Source: Fibrobacter sp. UBA4297
GTDB taxonomy: Bacteria > Fibrobacterota > Fibrobacteria > Fibrobacterales > Fibrobacteraceae
DNA length: 64,000 nucleotides
Direction: 5' to 3'
Assembly (NCBI RefSeq): GCF_002394865.1
Contig: NZ_DGUZ01000012.1
Location: 117,843 to 181,842 of the forward strand
This document shows, in pieces, positions 7,148-16,800 of the stretch (its first letter is position 1; each line of letters opens with the position of its first letter). Under the pieces are notes generated by a model that was not told where the DNA came from, searched no databases, and worked only from the letters and a program-made list of their open reading frames with translations. The translations under genes and the position numbers were made by a program.

Positions 7148-9919
7148 TTAGACTTCTCCAAACTTTTCGCGGCAAAGTTTCTTTACTTCTTCCAGACGGG
7201 ATTTGATTTCTTCGTTATCCGGATTTTTCTTGGCCAAATCCGTATAAATGTCAAGAGCCTTGTCGTAAACACCCTGCTCCATATAAATGTCTGCTAGAGT
7301 GCGCGTATTCAGACTATCATCCAAATCGGCAGCACCACGAGAGAGCGGAGCATCCGCATTTTCGACGAGACTTGCAGCCACTTCGTCATCGGAATCGCCG
7401 GACATCAGGTAGTCAACACCGTTGTTGTTCGGTTCATCAGATTCCGGCAAGGAATCGTCTTCGTCAAAGAGGCCCTTAAAAGCGTTCGAGACTTCAGAAT
7501 CAATAGAATCGAGTTCTGCAGACGGAGCAACTTCTTCGGCAACCTGTTCAGCAGGTTCTGCGGCAGGCTCTTCTGCGACAGGCTCTTCGAGAGTATCAGC
7601 CGGAGCAGAGAAGGCGCTTGTCGGTTCTTCGGCGGCAACTTCAGCCGGAACTTCAGCAGCTTCAGTTTTTTCTTCAGGAAGGTCATCGGCATCAGATCCG
7701 AAGATGCTATCAAAAGATTCATCGACACTCTTTTCGACATCTTCCTTGACAACGCTTTCTTCAATTTCTGCGCTCGTCGCTTCCTGGCTTAAAGGTTCTT
7801 CAGCCGATTTTTCTACAACTTCACTTGGCGCGCTATCAGACTTTTCTTCTGGCAGGGCAAGGTCATCATCGTCTCCGAACATGGAGGCAAATGCTCCGCC
7901 CATTTCCTTTGCGACATCTTCGTCTGGAGCGGATTCCTTCGGCTGTTCTGCAGGAGCTTCATCATCACCAAAGAGAGCGTCAAAGGCGCCATCGACTTCT
8001 TCTGCAACGGGTTCTTCAGCAACAGGTTCTTCGGAAACAACCGATTCTTCTGCAACAGTTTTTTCAGCGACAGATTCTTCTGTCGGAGCAGTTTCATCCA
8101 AATTCAGAACAAAGTCATCATCGGACTTCGGCAAGTCTTCTTCGTCAGAAAAGTCCATGTGAGTTGTCGGGACAAAGCCTTCTACCGGTGCAATCTTTTC
8201 TTCCGATTCCGTCGGATTAAATTCCGGAGACTTTTCAATAGCGCTTTCTACATTGTCCGAAATTTCAGCATTTTCTTCGACGTCGGTCAAGGCGCTTGTC
8301 AAAGATTCTGCAGGCTCTTCTACAGCCGGAGCATCGGACGAAGCATCGTCATTCATGCTAAAGTCGGCATCAGCGGACTTTTCAAACAAGCTGCCAAATG
8401 AATCTTCCACAGATTCTTCAAGAGACTTTTCAGAAGGTTCCGCAAGGGTTTCGGCTTCTGTATTTTCTTCTATTTCAGCCGGTTTTTCTTCTGTTCCAGC
8501 AGTTGCACTTGTTGCAAATTGCGCAGGTTCTTCTACAGCCGGAGCATCGGACGAAGCATCGTCATTCATGCTAAAGTCGGCATCAGCGGACTTTTCGAAC
8601 AAGCTGCCAAAAGAATCTTCTACAGATTCTTCAAGAGGCTTTTCTTCAACAGATTCGGCAGGAGCTTCGTTTTCTACAGGCTTTTCTTCAGGGAGTTCAT
8701 CATCGCCAAGCAAAGAAGAGAAAGCATCATCAACAGTCGTCGCCTGAGCTTCAGACTTTGATTCTTCAGCAGCCGGAGTTTCATCCAAATTAAGCACATC
8801 CGGTTCACCCGCATCTTCCTCATCCGAGAAATCCATGTGCGTTGTCGGAACAAGACCTTCAGAATGTAAACCAACAAGGTTATCCTGTTCCGTCGGTTCT
8901 TCATCAGGGGCACCGAGATTTTCCTCGGCGACTTCAGCAGCAGGTTCTGCCGATGAAGTTTCTTCCGGAAGTTCATCATCGCCCAAAAGCGAAGAGAACG
9001 CGTCATCGACATTCGTCGCCTTTTCATCCGCTTCTAGCGGTTCGTCCAGACTGTCGAGGCTAAATTCAGTATCATCGGACTTTTCTTCCACGACATCTTC
9101 AGACTTCGGTTCGTCGATTGTTTCGGCCTTTTCGCTTTCATCAGAGAAATGCGAGAAGAGCGAAGATGTTGCAAGTTCTTCTGCAGCCGGCGCCTTGTCC
9201 GCGTCAGAATCGGCCACATCAAGATCATCATCGCCGCCCAAGATTCCAGAAATAGCAGAAGAAACTTCAGACGAGTTCAGCACATGGCCGTCAAAGTCCG
9301 AAATTTCCGATTTCTGGGAATCCTCGACATTACCATCCGACACAGAATCCAGAGAATTGCGCAAGGCTTCCATCGAGGAATTGTCCTCTTCATCCGTATT
9401 CGGGAGCGATGCCGCCAAATTCGCAAAGATATTATCTTCTTCTGTCGCATCGCCATTTTCGGCATCCATATCCATCGTGAACGAACTATCGTCCATCGGC
9501 GGTGCGGCAAGCATCTGGTCTTCTTCGGGGAGAACATCGTACTCGTCCTTCCAGAACGGATCCAGCGGGTCCATATCATGAACGCGGCGGAAACAGGCAT
9601 TGCGCTCCGCTTCCTTGCCAAGCTTATCGTAGGATTCTCCCATCCGCTTATGGGCAGAAAGGCAGAACGGGTCCTTGGCGAGCACCTTCTTGTATTCCAT
9701 AATACTTCCGGCGAAATCCTGCTGCCCCGCCAAAATTTTTGCACGGACCAACATTGCAGGAACATCGGAGGGAGATGCAGCTAGAGCGGCATCCACCGTC
9801 TTGAGAGCGGCTTCATAATCCCCCGAAGCACGCTCCATATCGGCAAGCCAGGCCAAAGCCTGAGAACGCCCCTTACTTTTTTTTACAGCCTTTCTGAGAG
9901 AATCCAACGTTACAGCCAT
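7148..9919 (-). CDS. Large acidic TPR protein with repeated short motifs
   Basis: A 923-aa protein. Residues ~20-125 form TPR helices (ALAWLADMERASGDYEAAL; HKRMGESYDKLGKEAERN). Residues ~140-860 are very acidic, Glu/Ala/Ser/Pro-rich and probably disordered. The last ~55 residues form one more TPR (TLADIYMEQGVYDKALDIY). The acidic part carries at least eight copies of a hydrophobic motif like DAFSSLLGDDELPEE (near residues 306, 398, 435, 505, 643, 674, 733, 811) and two copies of VPTTHMDFSDEED (near 358 and 584). Overlap of its ATG with the stop of the Trm112-like gene, and its adjacency to pilT, suggest one operon. A scaffold role in pilus or motility control is inference. Start 9919 is preferred to 9922 by spacing from GGAG. 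Confidence 0.75.
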   Translation of the reverse strand: MAVTLDSLRKAVKKSKGRSQALAWLADMERASGDYEAALKTVDAALAASPSDVPAMLVRAKILAGQQDFAGSIMEYKKVLAKDPFCLSAHKRMGESYDKLGKEAERNACFRRVHDMDPLDPFWKDEYDVLPEEDQMLAAPPMDDSSFTMDMDAENGDATEEDNIFANLAASLPNTDEEDNSSMEALRNSLDSVSDGNVEDSQKSEISDFDGHVLNSSEVSSAISGILGGDDDLDVADSDADKAPAAEELATSSLFSHFSDESEKAETIDEPKSEDVVEEKSDDTEFSLDSLDEPLEADEKATNVDDAFSSLLGDDELPEETSSAEPAAEVAEENLGAPDEEPTEQDNLVGLHSEGLVPTTHMDFSDEEDAGEPDVLNLDETPAAEESKSEAQATTVDDAFSSLLGDDELPEEKPVENEAPAESVEEKPLEESVEDSFGSLFEKSADADFSMNDDASSDAPAVEEPAQFATSATAGTEEKPAEIEENTEAETLAEPSEKSLEESVEDSFGSLFEKSADADFSMNDDASSDAPAVEEPAESLTSALTDVEENAEISDNVESAIEKSPEFNPTESEEKIAPVEGFVPTTHMDFSDEEDLPKSDDDFVLNLDETAPTEESVAEKTVAEESVVSEEPVAEEPVAEEVDGAFDALFGDDEAPAEQPKESAPDEDVAKEMGGAFASMFGDDDDLALPEEKSDSAPSEVVEKSAEEPLSQEATSAEIEESVVKEDVEKSVDESFDSIFGSDADDLPEEKTEAAEVPAEVAAEEPTSAFSAPADTLEEPVAEEPAAEPAEQVAEEVAPSAELDSIDSEVSNAFKGLFDEDDSLPESDEPNNNGVDYLMSGDSDDEVAASLVENADAPLSRGAADLDDSLNTRTLADIYMEQGVYDKALDIYTDLAKKNPDNEEIKSRLEEVKKLCREKFGEV
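8310..8424. repeat. 115-bp direct repeat, copy 1
   Basis: Nearly identical (about four mismatches) to 8523-8637, with a 213-bp period. It encodes the block containing VEDSFGSLFEKSADADF, SMNDDASSDAPAVEEPA. It lies inside the acidic TPR gene and is a recent in-frame tandem duplication. Confidence 0.85.
8523..8637. repeat. 115-bp direct repeat, copy 2
   Basis: Second copy of the repeat at 8310-8424, inside the acidic TPR gene. The near-identity at DNA level shows recent duplication and predicts length variation between strains by recombination. Confidence 0.85.
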
Positions 9920-10176
9920 CATTTCTCCAATGGAAGAAGAATAGCTTCATCCGCTAAAAGTACAGGAATGCCTTCGCGAACCAGATAGACACGAGAACCA
10001 TCAGGTGTCGTGAGCGCTTCGGTCAAAGGTTCAGTAATAGCTTCGCCAGCAACATTCTTGAGCGAACCCGCATTAATCGCATTGTTCAAAAGCGCAATGC
10101 AATCCTCGCCTGCCTGGGCGAGCGGTTGACGGGTTTCCGGACAGCAAAGAATACTTAACAATTTAGAATCGAGCAT
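9919..10176 (-). CDS. Trm112-like small protein
   Basis: An 85-aa protein that starts MLDSKLLSILCCPETRQPL, the usual opening of the Trm112/YcaR family, and ends with REGIPVLLADEAI, the usual close. Only one Cys pair (LCCPE) is present, so a full zinc site is not evident. The ATG at 10176 is preceded by AAAAGG; the longer frame to 10218 would run through a hairpin and is rejected. Eukaryotic and archaeal members activate methyltransferases; the bacterial role is uncertain. It starts the operon with the TPR protein and pilT, overlapping the TPR start by ATGA. Confidence 0.8.
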   Translation of the reverse strand: MLDSKLLSILCCPETRQPLAQAGEDCIALLNNAINAGSLKNVAGEAITEPLTEALTTPDGSRVYLVREGIPVLLADEAILLPLEK

Positions 10177-10189
10177 AATACCTTTTAAA

Positions 10190-10217
10190 TGTGTTATTTC
10201 ATCAAAAAAATAACACA
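10190..10217. terminator. Perfect hairpin between GT2 fusion gene and Trm112-like gene
   Basis: TGTGTTATTT (10190-10199) and AAATAACACA (10208-10217) pair perfectly around an 8-nt loop. It lies 23 bp past the stop of the leftward gene ending at 10240 and just above the ribosome site of the Trm112-like gene. The minus strand has only three T after it, so it may be a weak terminator or a leader hairpin. Confidence 0.45.
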
Positions 10218-10239
10218 ATTTTTACAAAAAAGAACGATT

Positions 10240-11886
10240 TTAACGAAGATATTTAAGGTCTACGAGGGCAAAATTGCCATTTTTCCCGTTTCCGATGAGC
10301 AAATAGACCCTGAGGCCAAGGCTATCCAGCCAGTTAATGTTGAAATCCTCACGATAGCCCGAGAAATTGGACACCACCAACAGTTCACGGCAGCCGGTGC
10401 GGTTGCAGATGTTTTCCATCTGAGAAAGGGGCCCGAGCAGGTGCTTGCGGTTCTCTTCGGAGAGCTTTTCGGGTTCGCCGCTCACGCAGCCAAGGATCTC
10501 GATGCCGGGAATCACGTTGTAGCTATCGAACCAGTTGTTCAGGGAATCTTCGCGACCGCCGAGCAGAATGGAGCGGTGGCGTTTTTTTGCAAAAATACGG
10601 TAGAAATAGTTTATCCAGAACGCAACGCGGCGCCAAGCAAGGAGAACCAGCGGGATAAAGAGACTGGAACAGACAGCATAGACGCACCACCCAATACTGG
10701 GATAGATTGTAGACTTGTCTCCCGGGACATAAGAAAATTGGGCAAAGTAACGGAATACCTCATACCCACCAACAGCAAGAAGGTTCAGTGGCACAAGGTA
10801 CTGCAAGAACTTTTCGCCCTTGAGGCTGGATTCCGTGTATTCCCCACGGAAAATAAGAAAGACCATATTAACAATGGCGACCAAGCCAACAAGCCACCAG
10901 TCATCAAAAGTCGTTATCACCCCGATGGATTCCTTAATGGATGTAAAAATGCATCCGTCATTTCCCAAACCGGGCAAAAATACAAGTGCCCACAGCGCCA
11001 CAACGCCCAAATCGAGGAACATCTTCCAGAACTTTGGAATCAGGCGCGAGAACATGCCCACGAATGCAGCAAATAAAATACCGAAAGACACGAGGAAATT
11101 TGGGACAAAATAAAGATCCTTGTGCTTTTTCACGAAGATAAGCATAGCCTTGTAGAAGTCCACGTAGGAACCCCAACGGCGCGTGCGGCAGCTTTGCCCC
11201 TTAAAATGCAGAATGTTCGTGACCGGCGTGTAATAGTTCTTGAGGCCCATCTGCTTTGTACGGAAGCAGAGGTCCAGGTCTTCGCCGTACATGAAGTAGT
11301 CTTCGTCAAAGCCGTTCAGCTTTTCATAGACATCTCGACGGATGCAGAAGAACGAGCCGCTAATGGCATCGACTTCAATCATCTCGTCCGGGTCGGCGTA
11401 CGTCATGTTGTAGCTGGCAAGCGTTTTGCTCTTCGGGAACATCGCCGCAAGACCAATCGTCTTTGAGACGGCAGACACAATCGTCGGGAACGAACGGCGG
11501 CAAGCCCACTGTAGCGTTCCGTCTTCGTTCAAGATGCGGCAGCCGACCGTACCCGCTTCCGGGTGTTCTTCCATGAACTTGAGCATTTCGCAGAAGGCGT
11601 TCTTCGAGATAATCGTATCAGGATTGATGAAGAACAGGTACGGCTTGGTCGCATGCTTTTCAGCCAAGTTGCAGCCCTTACCAAAACCCAAGTTTTCATT
11701 GGAGTCAATCCATTCCACTTCGGGGAAGAAGTTCTTGATTTCGGGAATAATCGGCTCGTTGGAACCGTTATCCAGAACAATAATCTGCGAATCGATACCC
11801 TCGCAGGCGTCGCGCACAGACTTGAGGCATGCCGGAATGAAGTCGCAAGAGTTATAAGCAATGATAATGACAGAACAGGAAAGCAT
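10240..11886 (-). CDS. GT2 glycosyltransferase fused to membrane and Rossmann-like domains
   Basis: A 548-aa three-part protein. Residues 1-~250 are a rhamnosyltransferase-type GT2 domain (SVIIIAYNSCDFI, IVLDNGSNE, ENLGFGKGCN, FFINPDT, then FDEDYFMYGEDLDLCFR). Residues ~265-435 hold five or six hydrophobic membrane segments. Residues ~440-548 (HRSILLGGREDSLNNWF ... ELLVVSNFSGYREDF) look like the nucleotide-binding CoA_binding_3-type domain that precedes the catalytic part of polyprenyl-phosphate sugar transferases, but the catalytic part itself is absent. Likely transfers a sugar to a lipid-linked or membrane acceptor; the substrate is unknown. No good ribosome site precedes the ATG, which abuts a GACGAAAGA repeat. 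Confidence 0.75.
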   Translation of the reverse strand: MLSCSVIIIAYNSCDFIPACLKSVRDACEGIDSQIIVLDNGSNEPIIPEIKNFFPEVEWIDSNENLGFGKGCNLAEKHATKPYLFFINPDTIISKNAFCEMLKFMEEHPEAGTVGCRILNEDGTLQWACRRSFPTIVSAVSKTIGLAAMFPKSKTLASYNMTYADPDEMIEVDAISGSFFCIRRDVYEKLNGFDEDYFMYGEDLDLCFRTKQMGLKNYYTPVTNILHFKGQSCRTRRWGSYVDFYKAMLIFVKKHKDLYFVPNFLVSFGILFAAFVGMFSRLIPKFWKMFLDLGVVALWALVFLPGLGNDGCIFTSIKESIGVITTFDDWWLVGLVAIVNMVFLIFRGEYTESSLKGEKFLQYLVPLNLLAVGGYEVFRYFAQFSYVPGDKSTIYPSIGWCVYAVCSSLFIPLVLLAWRRVAFWINYFYRIFAKKRHRSILLGGREDSLNNWFDSYNVIPGIEILGCVSGEPEKLSEENRKHLLGPLSQMENICNRTGCRELLVVSNFSGYREDFNINWLDSLGLRVYLLIGNGKNGNFALVDLKYLR

Positions 11887-11887
11887 A

Positions 11888-11935
11888 TTAGACGAAAGAA
11901 CGGCGCTTTGCGCCTACAGACGAAAGACGAGAGGA
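11888..11935. repeat. GACGAAAGACGAGAGG interspersed repeat
   Basis: Contains GACGAAAGAACGG, then GACGAAAGACGAGAGG, immediately upstream of the GT2-fusion start codon. It belongs to the same family as 5998-6048, 12138-12178 and 61932-61968. The rest of the 11,936-12,137 stretch shows no gene or clear signal. Confidence 0.5.
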
Positions 11936-12137
11936 AAAAATACAATGGGGCTGTTCACAGACACATTGTTGAGCCAAGAATTTTTGACTCATAAAACTTA
12001 TATCAAATCTATAAACCATACAAATAACCTTCATATTTTGTGCGAAGCACCATTATAAAACCGTTGCACAAGTGCCAAATGCTAGGCTCAGAAATAGGCT
12101 TGCAAGCAATCCTGCATCATTCGCCTTACGCATTTGT

Positions 12138-12178
12138 CGTCTCTCGTCTAAAGGACCGTAGGTCCGTTCTTTCGTCTA
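12138..12178. repeat. CGTCTCTCGTCTA repeat with GGACC hairpin
   Basis: Repeat units TCGTCTCTCGTCTA and TTCTTTCGTCTA flank a GGACC-GTA-GGTCC hairpin directly after the stop of the polyprenol-mannose-synthase-like gene. The hairpin may help end transcription there, but it lacks a strong T-run. Confidence 0.45.
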
Positions 12179-12889
12179 AGCCAGGCCCAGTCGCAGTTTC
12201 AGCACGAGGAAGAAAGCTTCGGAGATGATTCCGCCGCTCATCTTGGAGGTGCCACGGGTGCGGTCCGTAAAGATGATGGGGATTTCCTTGACTCGGAGGC
12301 CCTTCTTCCAAATCTTGAAGGTCGTCTCGATCTGGAAGCAGTAACCGTCACTCTTCATCTTGTCGAGGTTCAACGCCTGCAATGCTTCACGGCGGAAGCA
12401 CTTGAAGCCGCCAGTCGCATCGCTAATCGGAAGGCCCGTCACAAGTCGCGTATAGACATTTGCGCCATAGCTGAGGATTAAGCGGCGGAGGTCCCAGTTC
12501 ACAACGCTAATGCGGTGGTCCTGGTAGCGGCTGCCAAGCACGAGGTCGGCATCTTCGGCAGTTTCCAAAAAGCGGTTCAAGTCCGTCGGAGAATGGCTAA
12601 AGTCAGCATCCATTTCAAACACGCGTTCGTAATCGCGTTCAAGCGCCCACTTGAAGCCCATCACGTAAGCTGAGCCAAGGCCCATCTTGCCTTTACGGCG
12701 AATCAAGTGGATTCGAGGATTCTTGTCGGCCTCGGCCTGAACGAGGTCACCCGTTCCATCCGGGGAGCCATCGTCCACGACCAAAATTTCTAGACACTTA
12801 TTCTGTTCCAAAATTGCCGACATGATGAGGAGGATATTCTCCTTCTCATTGTAGGTAGGAACAATCACCAAACTCTTAGGGAACTCCAT
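12176..12889 (-). CDS. Polyprenol monophosphomannose synthase-like GT2
   Basis: A 237-aa Dpm1-type enzyme: SLVIVPTYNEKENI at the N-terminus, LVVDDGSPDGTGD, RKGKMGLGSAYVMGF, and EMDADFSHSP with the catalytic DxD-like acidic residues. No C-terminal membrane domain is present, matching the short form of the family. It should load a hexose (often mannose) from its nucleotide onto polyprenyl phosphate. The ATG at 12889 has AGAGG 6 nt upstream; the longer frame to 12910 is rejected. It is 33 bp after the other GT2 gene, at the end of the riboflavin/nusB/DUF2723 run. The DUF2723 (GT-C) enzyme two genes upstream could use its lipid-linked sugar; that is inference. Confidence 0.9.
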   Translation of the reverse strand: MEFPKSLVIVPTYNEKENILLIMSAILEQNKCLEILVVDDGSPDGTGDLVQAEADKNPRIHLIRRKGKMGLGSAYVMGFKWALERDYERVFEMDADFSHSPTDLNRFLETAEDADLVLGSRYQDHRISVVNWDLRRLILSYGANVYTRLVTGLPISDATGGFKCFRREALQALNLDKMKSDGYCFQIETTFKIWKKGLRVKEIPIIFTDRTRGTSKMSGGIISEAFFLVLKLRLGLA

Positions 12890-12922
12890 TAAATACCTCT
12901 CTAAACACAAATCTATACAAAA

Positions 12923-13861
12923 TTACAGTTGGCCAATGACATCGGAAACCGGATACGTGCGTTTTTTATTGCCGTTCATCATCTCGCCAAGAAGCCCAAG
13001 CGAGAAGAACTGGACACTCATGACAAGCGAGAATGCGCCAGCCAGCAAAAGCGGACGCACATGCATGGCCCCCGTCTGGATCCATTCATAGCCAAAATAA
13101 CCGCAAGTGCCAAGACCGAAAAGCATCAATATAAGCCCGATCAGCCCAAAGAAATGGAGCGGTTTCGAAGAGAAGCTGCGCATGAACATGAGGGAAACCA
13201 GGTCAAGGAACCCGCTCACCAAGCGCGAAACGCCGTACTTCGAGACGCCATGCACGCGAGCGCGGTGTGCGACGGGCATTTCAGTAATGCGGAAGCCCTG
13301 CCACTTGGCCATTACCGGGATAAAGCGGTGGTAGTCGCCATAAAGCTGGATGTAGCGAACCACGGAACTGCGGTATGCCTTGATGCCGCAGTTGAAATCG
13401 TGAAGGCGCTTGCCACAGACCATCGACACGGTCAAGTTGAAAAGCTTGGAAGGCATCGTCTTGTGCCACGGATCGAGGCGGCGGATTTTCCAGCCAGAGA
13501 CGAGGTCATAGCCGGATTCAAGAATCTTGATCATCTTCGGGATTTCGAGCGGGTCATCCTGCAGGTCGCCATCGAGCGTGGCGACGTACTTGCCGCAAGC
13601 CTTGGAGAAACCAAGAGCGAGCGCCGCCGCCTTGCCGCAGTTAAACTGGAAACGGAATGCGCTTACCGAGGAACCCGGCTTGGCATTGTATTCCTTAGCC
13701 AAGCCCTCCACCACTTCCCAGGTATTGTCGCGGCTACCGTCATCGATAACGATAACCTCGAATTCCATACCAGTCGGTTGAATGGCAGCCCAAATTTCCT
13801 TAAACAACTGGGGAAGATTTTCACTTTCTTCCTTAACAGGGATAACCAAGCTCAAATCCAT
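12923..13861 (-). CDS. GtrB-like polyprenol-phosphate GT2 with two C-terminal TM helices
   Basis: A 312-aa protein. The GT2 core shows LSLVIPVKEESENL, VIVIDDGSRDNTW, FQFNCGKAAALALGF and ATLDGDLQDDP, followed by HDFNCGIKAYR. Two membrane helices (about 230-255 and 268-292) end the protein, as in GtrB/ArnC-type undecaprenyl-phosphate glycosyltransferases. It follows the DUF2723 gene by 15 bp and so is probably co-transcribed. Expected to make a polyprenyl-phosphate sugar at the inner membrane; the sugar is not identifiable. Confidence 0.9.
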   Translation of the reverse strand: MDLSLVIPVKEESENLPQLFKEIWAAIQPTGMEFEVIVIDDGSRDNTWEVVEGLAKEYNAKPGSSVSAFRFQFNCGKAAALALGFSKACGKYVATLDGDLQDDPLEIPKMIKILESGYDLVSGWKIRRLDPWHKTMPSKLFNLTVSMVCGKRLHDFNCGIKAYRSSVVRYIQLYGDYHRFIPVMAKWQGFRITEMPVAHRARVHGVSKYGVSRLVSGFLDLVSLMFMRSFSSKPLHFFGLIGLILMLFGLGTCGYFGYEWIQTGAMHVRPLLLAGAFSLVMSVQFFSLGLLGEMMNGNKKRTYPVSDVIGQL

Positions 13862-13876
13862 GACAATACCTCGAAA

Positions 13877-16800
13877 CTATTTTGCAGAGTCCGCAGCCGG
13901 CGCCACTGCCGTTTCTTCATCGACCTTGAGCGACTCGTCCGTAATCGCTTCGATTTGCTGGAGGCTCATCGCAAGGCGGCTTTGGCCCGGAGCATCGTAA
14001 GCCGGAATACTGTTCAAACCGCGCTTCACGACATCAATAGCCTTCTCCTTCATGCCTGCAGATGCATACACGTAAGAAGCGGCCCAGTAGTTACGCCATT
14101 CTCTCGGGAACTGGTAAATGCCAAGTTCCAGGTACTTGGCGGCATCCGTAGCGATGCGTTCAACTTCGGCCTTGTCGGCACTCGTAAACGGTTTCTTGGA
14201 GATAAGTGCTGCAATCTTTTCGCGGGCGTCGAACGAAATTTGCAGATAGAGCGAGACATAGCTACTGAGCAAGCGTTCGGTTTCGGAATTGATGTAAGCT
14301 GAACCGTCACCGAGACCGCGGAACTTGTACACGGTGTCGATCATAGCTGCAGTAACCTTGGCATCAAAAGCGTTCTGCTTCGGCGTGAGGTCGCCTTTCA
14401 CAAAGTTGTAGACCATGCCTTCCTGGACCATGTACTTTTCGAGGCCCATGAAGTTAGACGTACCCACAGTCGTCGAGATTTCGATTGGGCGGTCCATGTT
14501 CTGGAGAGCAAGGTCAATCACGAGCTTGTACTGCGTGAGCATCATGCCTGCCCGAGTTCTCTTAGCCCAATCCAGGAACGCATCCCAAACCTGGTAATTC
14601 ACCTTGAACTGGAGAAGCTTTGCGGAATCGGCTTCAGAGAGATAGCCCTTAGCTTCCAACTGGTCGATTCGTTCCTTGAGCTTCGGCTTCAAGTTTTCGG
14701 CACGGCGGACCCATGTAGACACCTGGTGGTTCGGGTTGTTCGCGCTACTATTGTCAAGGACCATATCATTATCGATCGTTTCCTTGTTGTACGAAAGCTT
14801 GAGGATTGGTTCGTTGGTAAGCATCTGCTTGATGTACCAGTCCGTATTGCCCAAGGAGAGGTTCACCACGCGCACATCCTTACGGATACCGGCAACTTCC
14901 TGAGCAAACCACAGCGGGAACGTGTCGTTATCGCCATTCGTGAAGAGGATGGCGTTCGGGCGGCAGCTGTTGAGGAGGTTGTAAGCGTAATCCCAAGGAA
15001 CCCAGAGGCCGGAACGGTCATGTTCCTTGTAGTTCGAAATGCAGGGCACAAGGAACGAGACAAGCACGAGGGCGGCTGCAATCGGAGATGCAAAAGCCAT
15101 AGTCGATGCGGATGTCGCCGCAAGCAACACGAGAATGCCCGCACCGATACCGTAAATCATGCTCATGAAAATGAATGCCGGCGTGTAGAAGTAATCACGT
15201 TCGCGGACTTCCATGTGGACAGCTTCTGGGAACGGGGCGCGCTGGCCAAAACGGGCAAAGCTTTCCTCAATCTTCTGCCAGTTTCTCCATGCGGCGGTAT
15301 TTTCGGCAGCGCTAATCTTCCTTTCGAATTCAACAATCTGCGATGCCGGCGCATTACGCATGCGGAGACGTTCAATCCTGTACTTGGCAGTCTCAATCTC
15401 CTGGCGGAGGTCAATGAGTTCGTTCGGGTCCGGGAGAGACGTAATGCCCGCACCGGCGTTGTTCAGGTCGGCCACATTGCGCGTCATAGCGCTCACCCAG
15501 TAGTCGCGGTCGCGCTGTTCCATGCGGGTGCCATCGGCAAAGTTGATGTAGAACAGGAGGCCAAAAGAGCAAAGCGCATAAAGCGCCGAAATAAAGATAC
15601 CCACATGCTTGTTGCGCTTGTAAACGTACACGCAAGTTGCAACCAGGAGGCCGTTAAACAGCAAGAAGAAAAAGAGCTGCATAAAGGTATTGTCGCCCAT
15701 GAACGACATCTGCGTCGGGAACTTGATTCCCAAACGTTCAATCGGTTCATTTTCGGAAGCATCAAAAGAGTAAACACCATTAGCGTAATTCACCCCGCCC
15801 ACCTTAGTCGGCAGATACTGGGCCATCTGGTAACCACCATAGCTCATGCTCGGGAAAGAGAGCACCTGGTGAGCAATCTGGGAACGACGGTAGAAAGCAC
15901 GGGTAATCATGCTTTCGGAACCGTACTGCTTACGTTCGATAAACGCATTGAAGGCGTTCCAGTTCTTGCCGTCAAAGAGGTTACCAAGCTGGAGGTTGCC
16001 CTGTTCGTCGCGGATGTTCAGTTCCGGGTCGTTTTCGTCAATCGTCGGGTTGAGTTCCGAACGGATCGGGATGTAGAGGTGCGTGCTGTAGCCGACCAAA
16101 GCAAAGAACGCAAAAGCAAGCGAAAGCTTGAACGCATGGTTCACGCGAGCCGGGAAAACGCTACGGATAGCTGGCACAAAGACCACAAGAGAAAGTACGA
16201 CAAGGCAGAAAAGCGAGATTTCAATGAAAGCAGAGACCATGTAAATCACGGAGCAGAGGAGCGTACCCGTAATCCAGATAGGAATGCGTTCGACAATCTT
16301 TTTCGGCTGAGCCACGAGAAGCAAGGCAAACACAGCCGGCACCGTAAGCATCGTATAAAGGTGAGCGCCCACGCCAAGGAATGCGATATAGCAAATGAAG
16401 ATGAGAATACGGTCGCTACCCGCCTCGTCACGCTTGTTGTACCACACCAAGCCGAGATAAGAGACAAGCATGAGGATGAACATGGCGACGCCATAGACTT
16501 CGGCTTCGACCGCATTGAACCAGAACGTATCGGAGAACGTGAGGAGGAAGCCAGCAACGAGAGCGGCCGTGCCAAGCACAAACGTGCGCATCTTTTCCGA
16601 AATCTTTTCGGCAAGGGAATCCGTCTTGAGGACCGTCGCCAAAAGTTCCCAGGCAAAAAGCGCCGTCACATAGACCGTCGCGGCAGAACTCACCACGGAG
16701 ATGTAGTTCACGCGCTTTGCAATCTCGCCCACGAACGGCAAAAGGAGAATGACCGCACGGGCAAGGAACACAAAGAACGGCGTTCCAGGAGGGTGCGGAA

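Noticed and set aside
7422..8747. Ser-rich + strand frames
   Set aside because: Antisense of the Glu/Asp/Ala-rich repeats of the acidic TPR protein; the Ser-rich composition follows from that.
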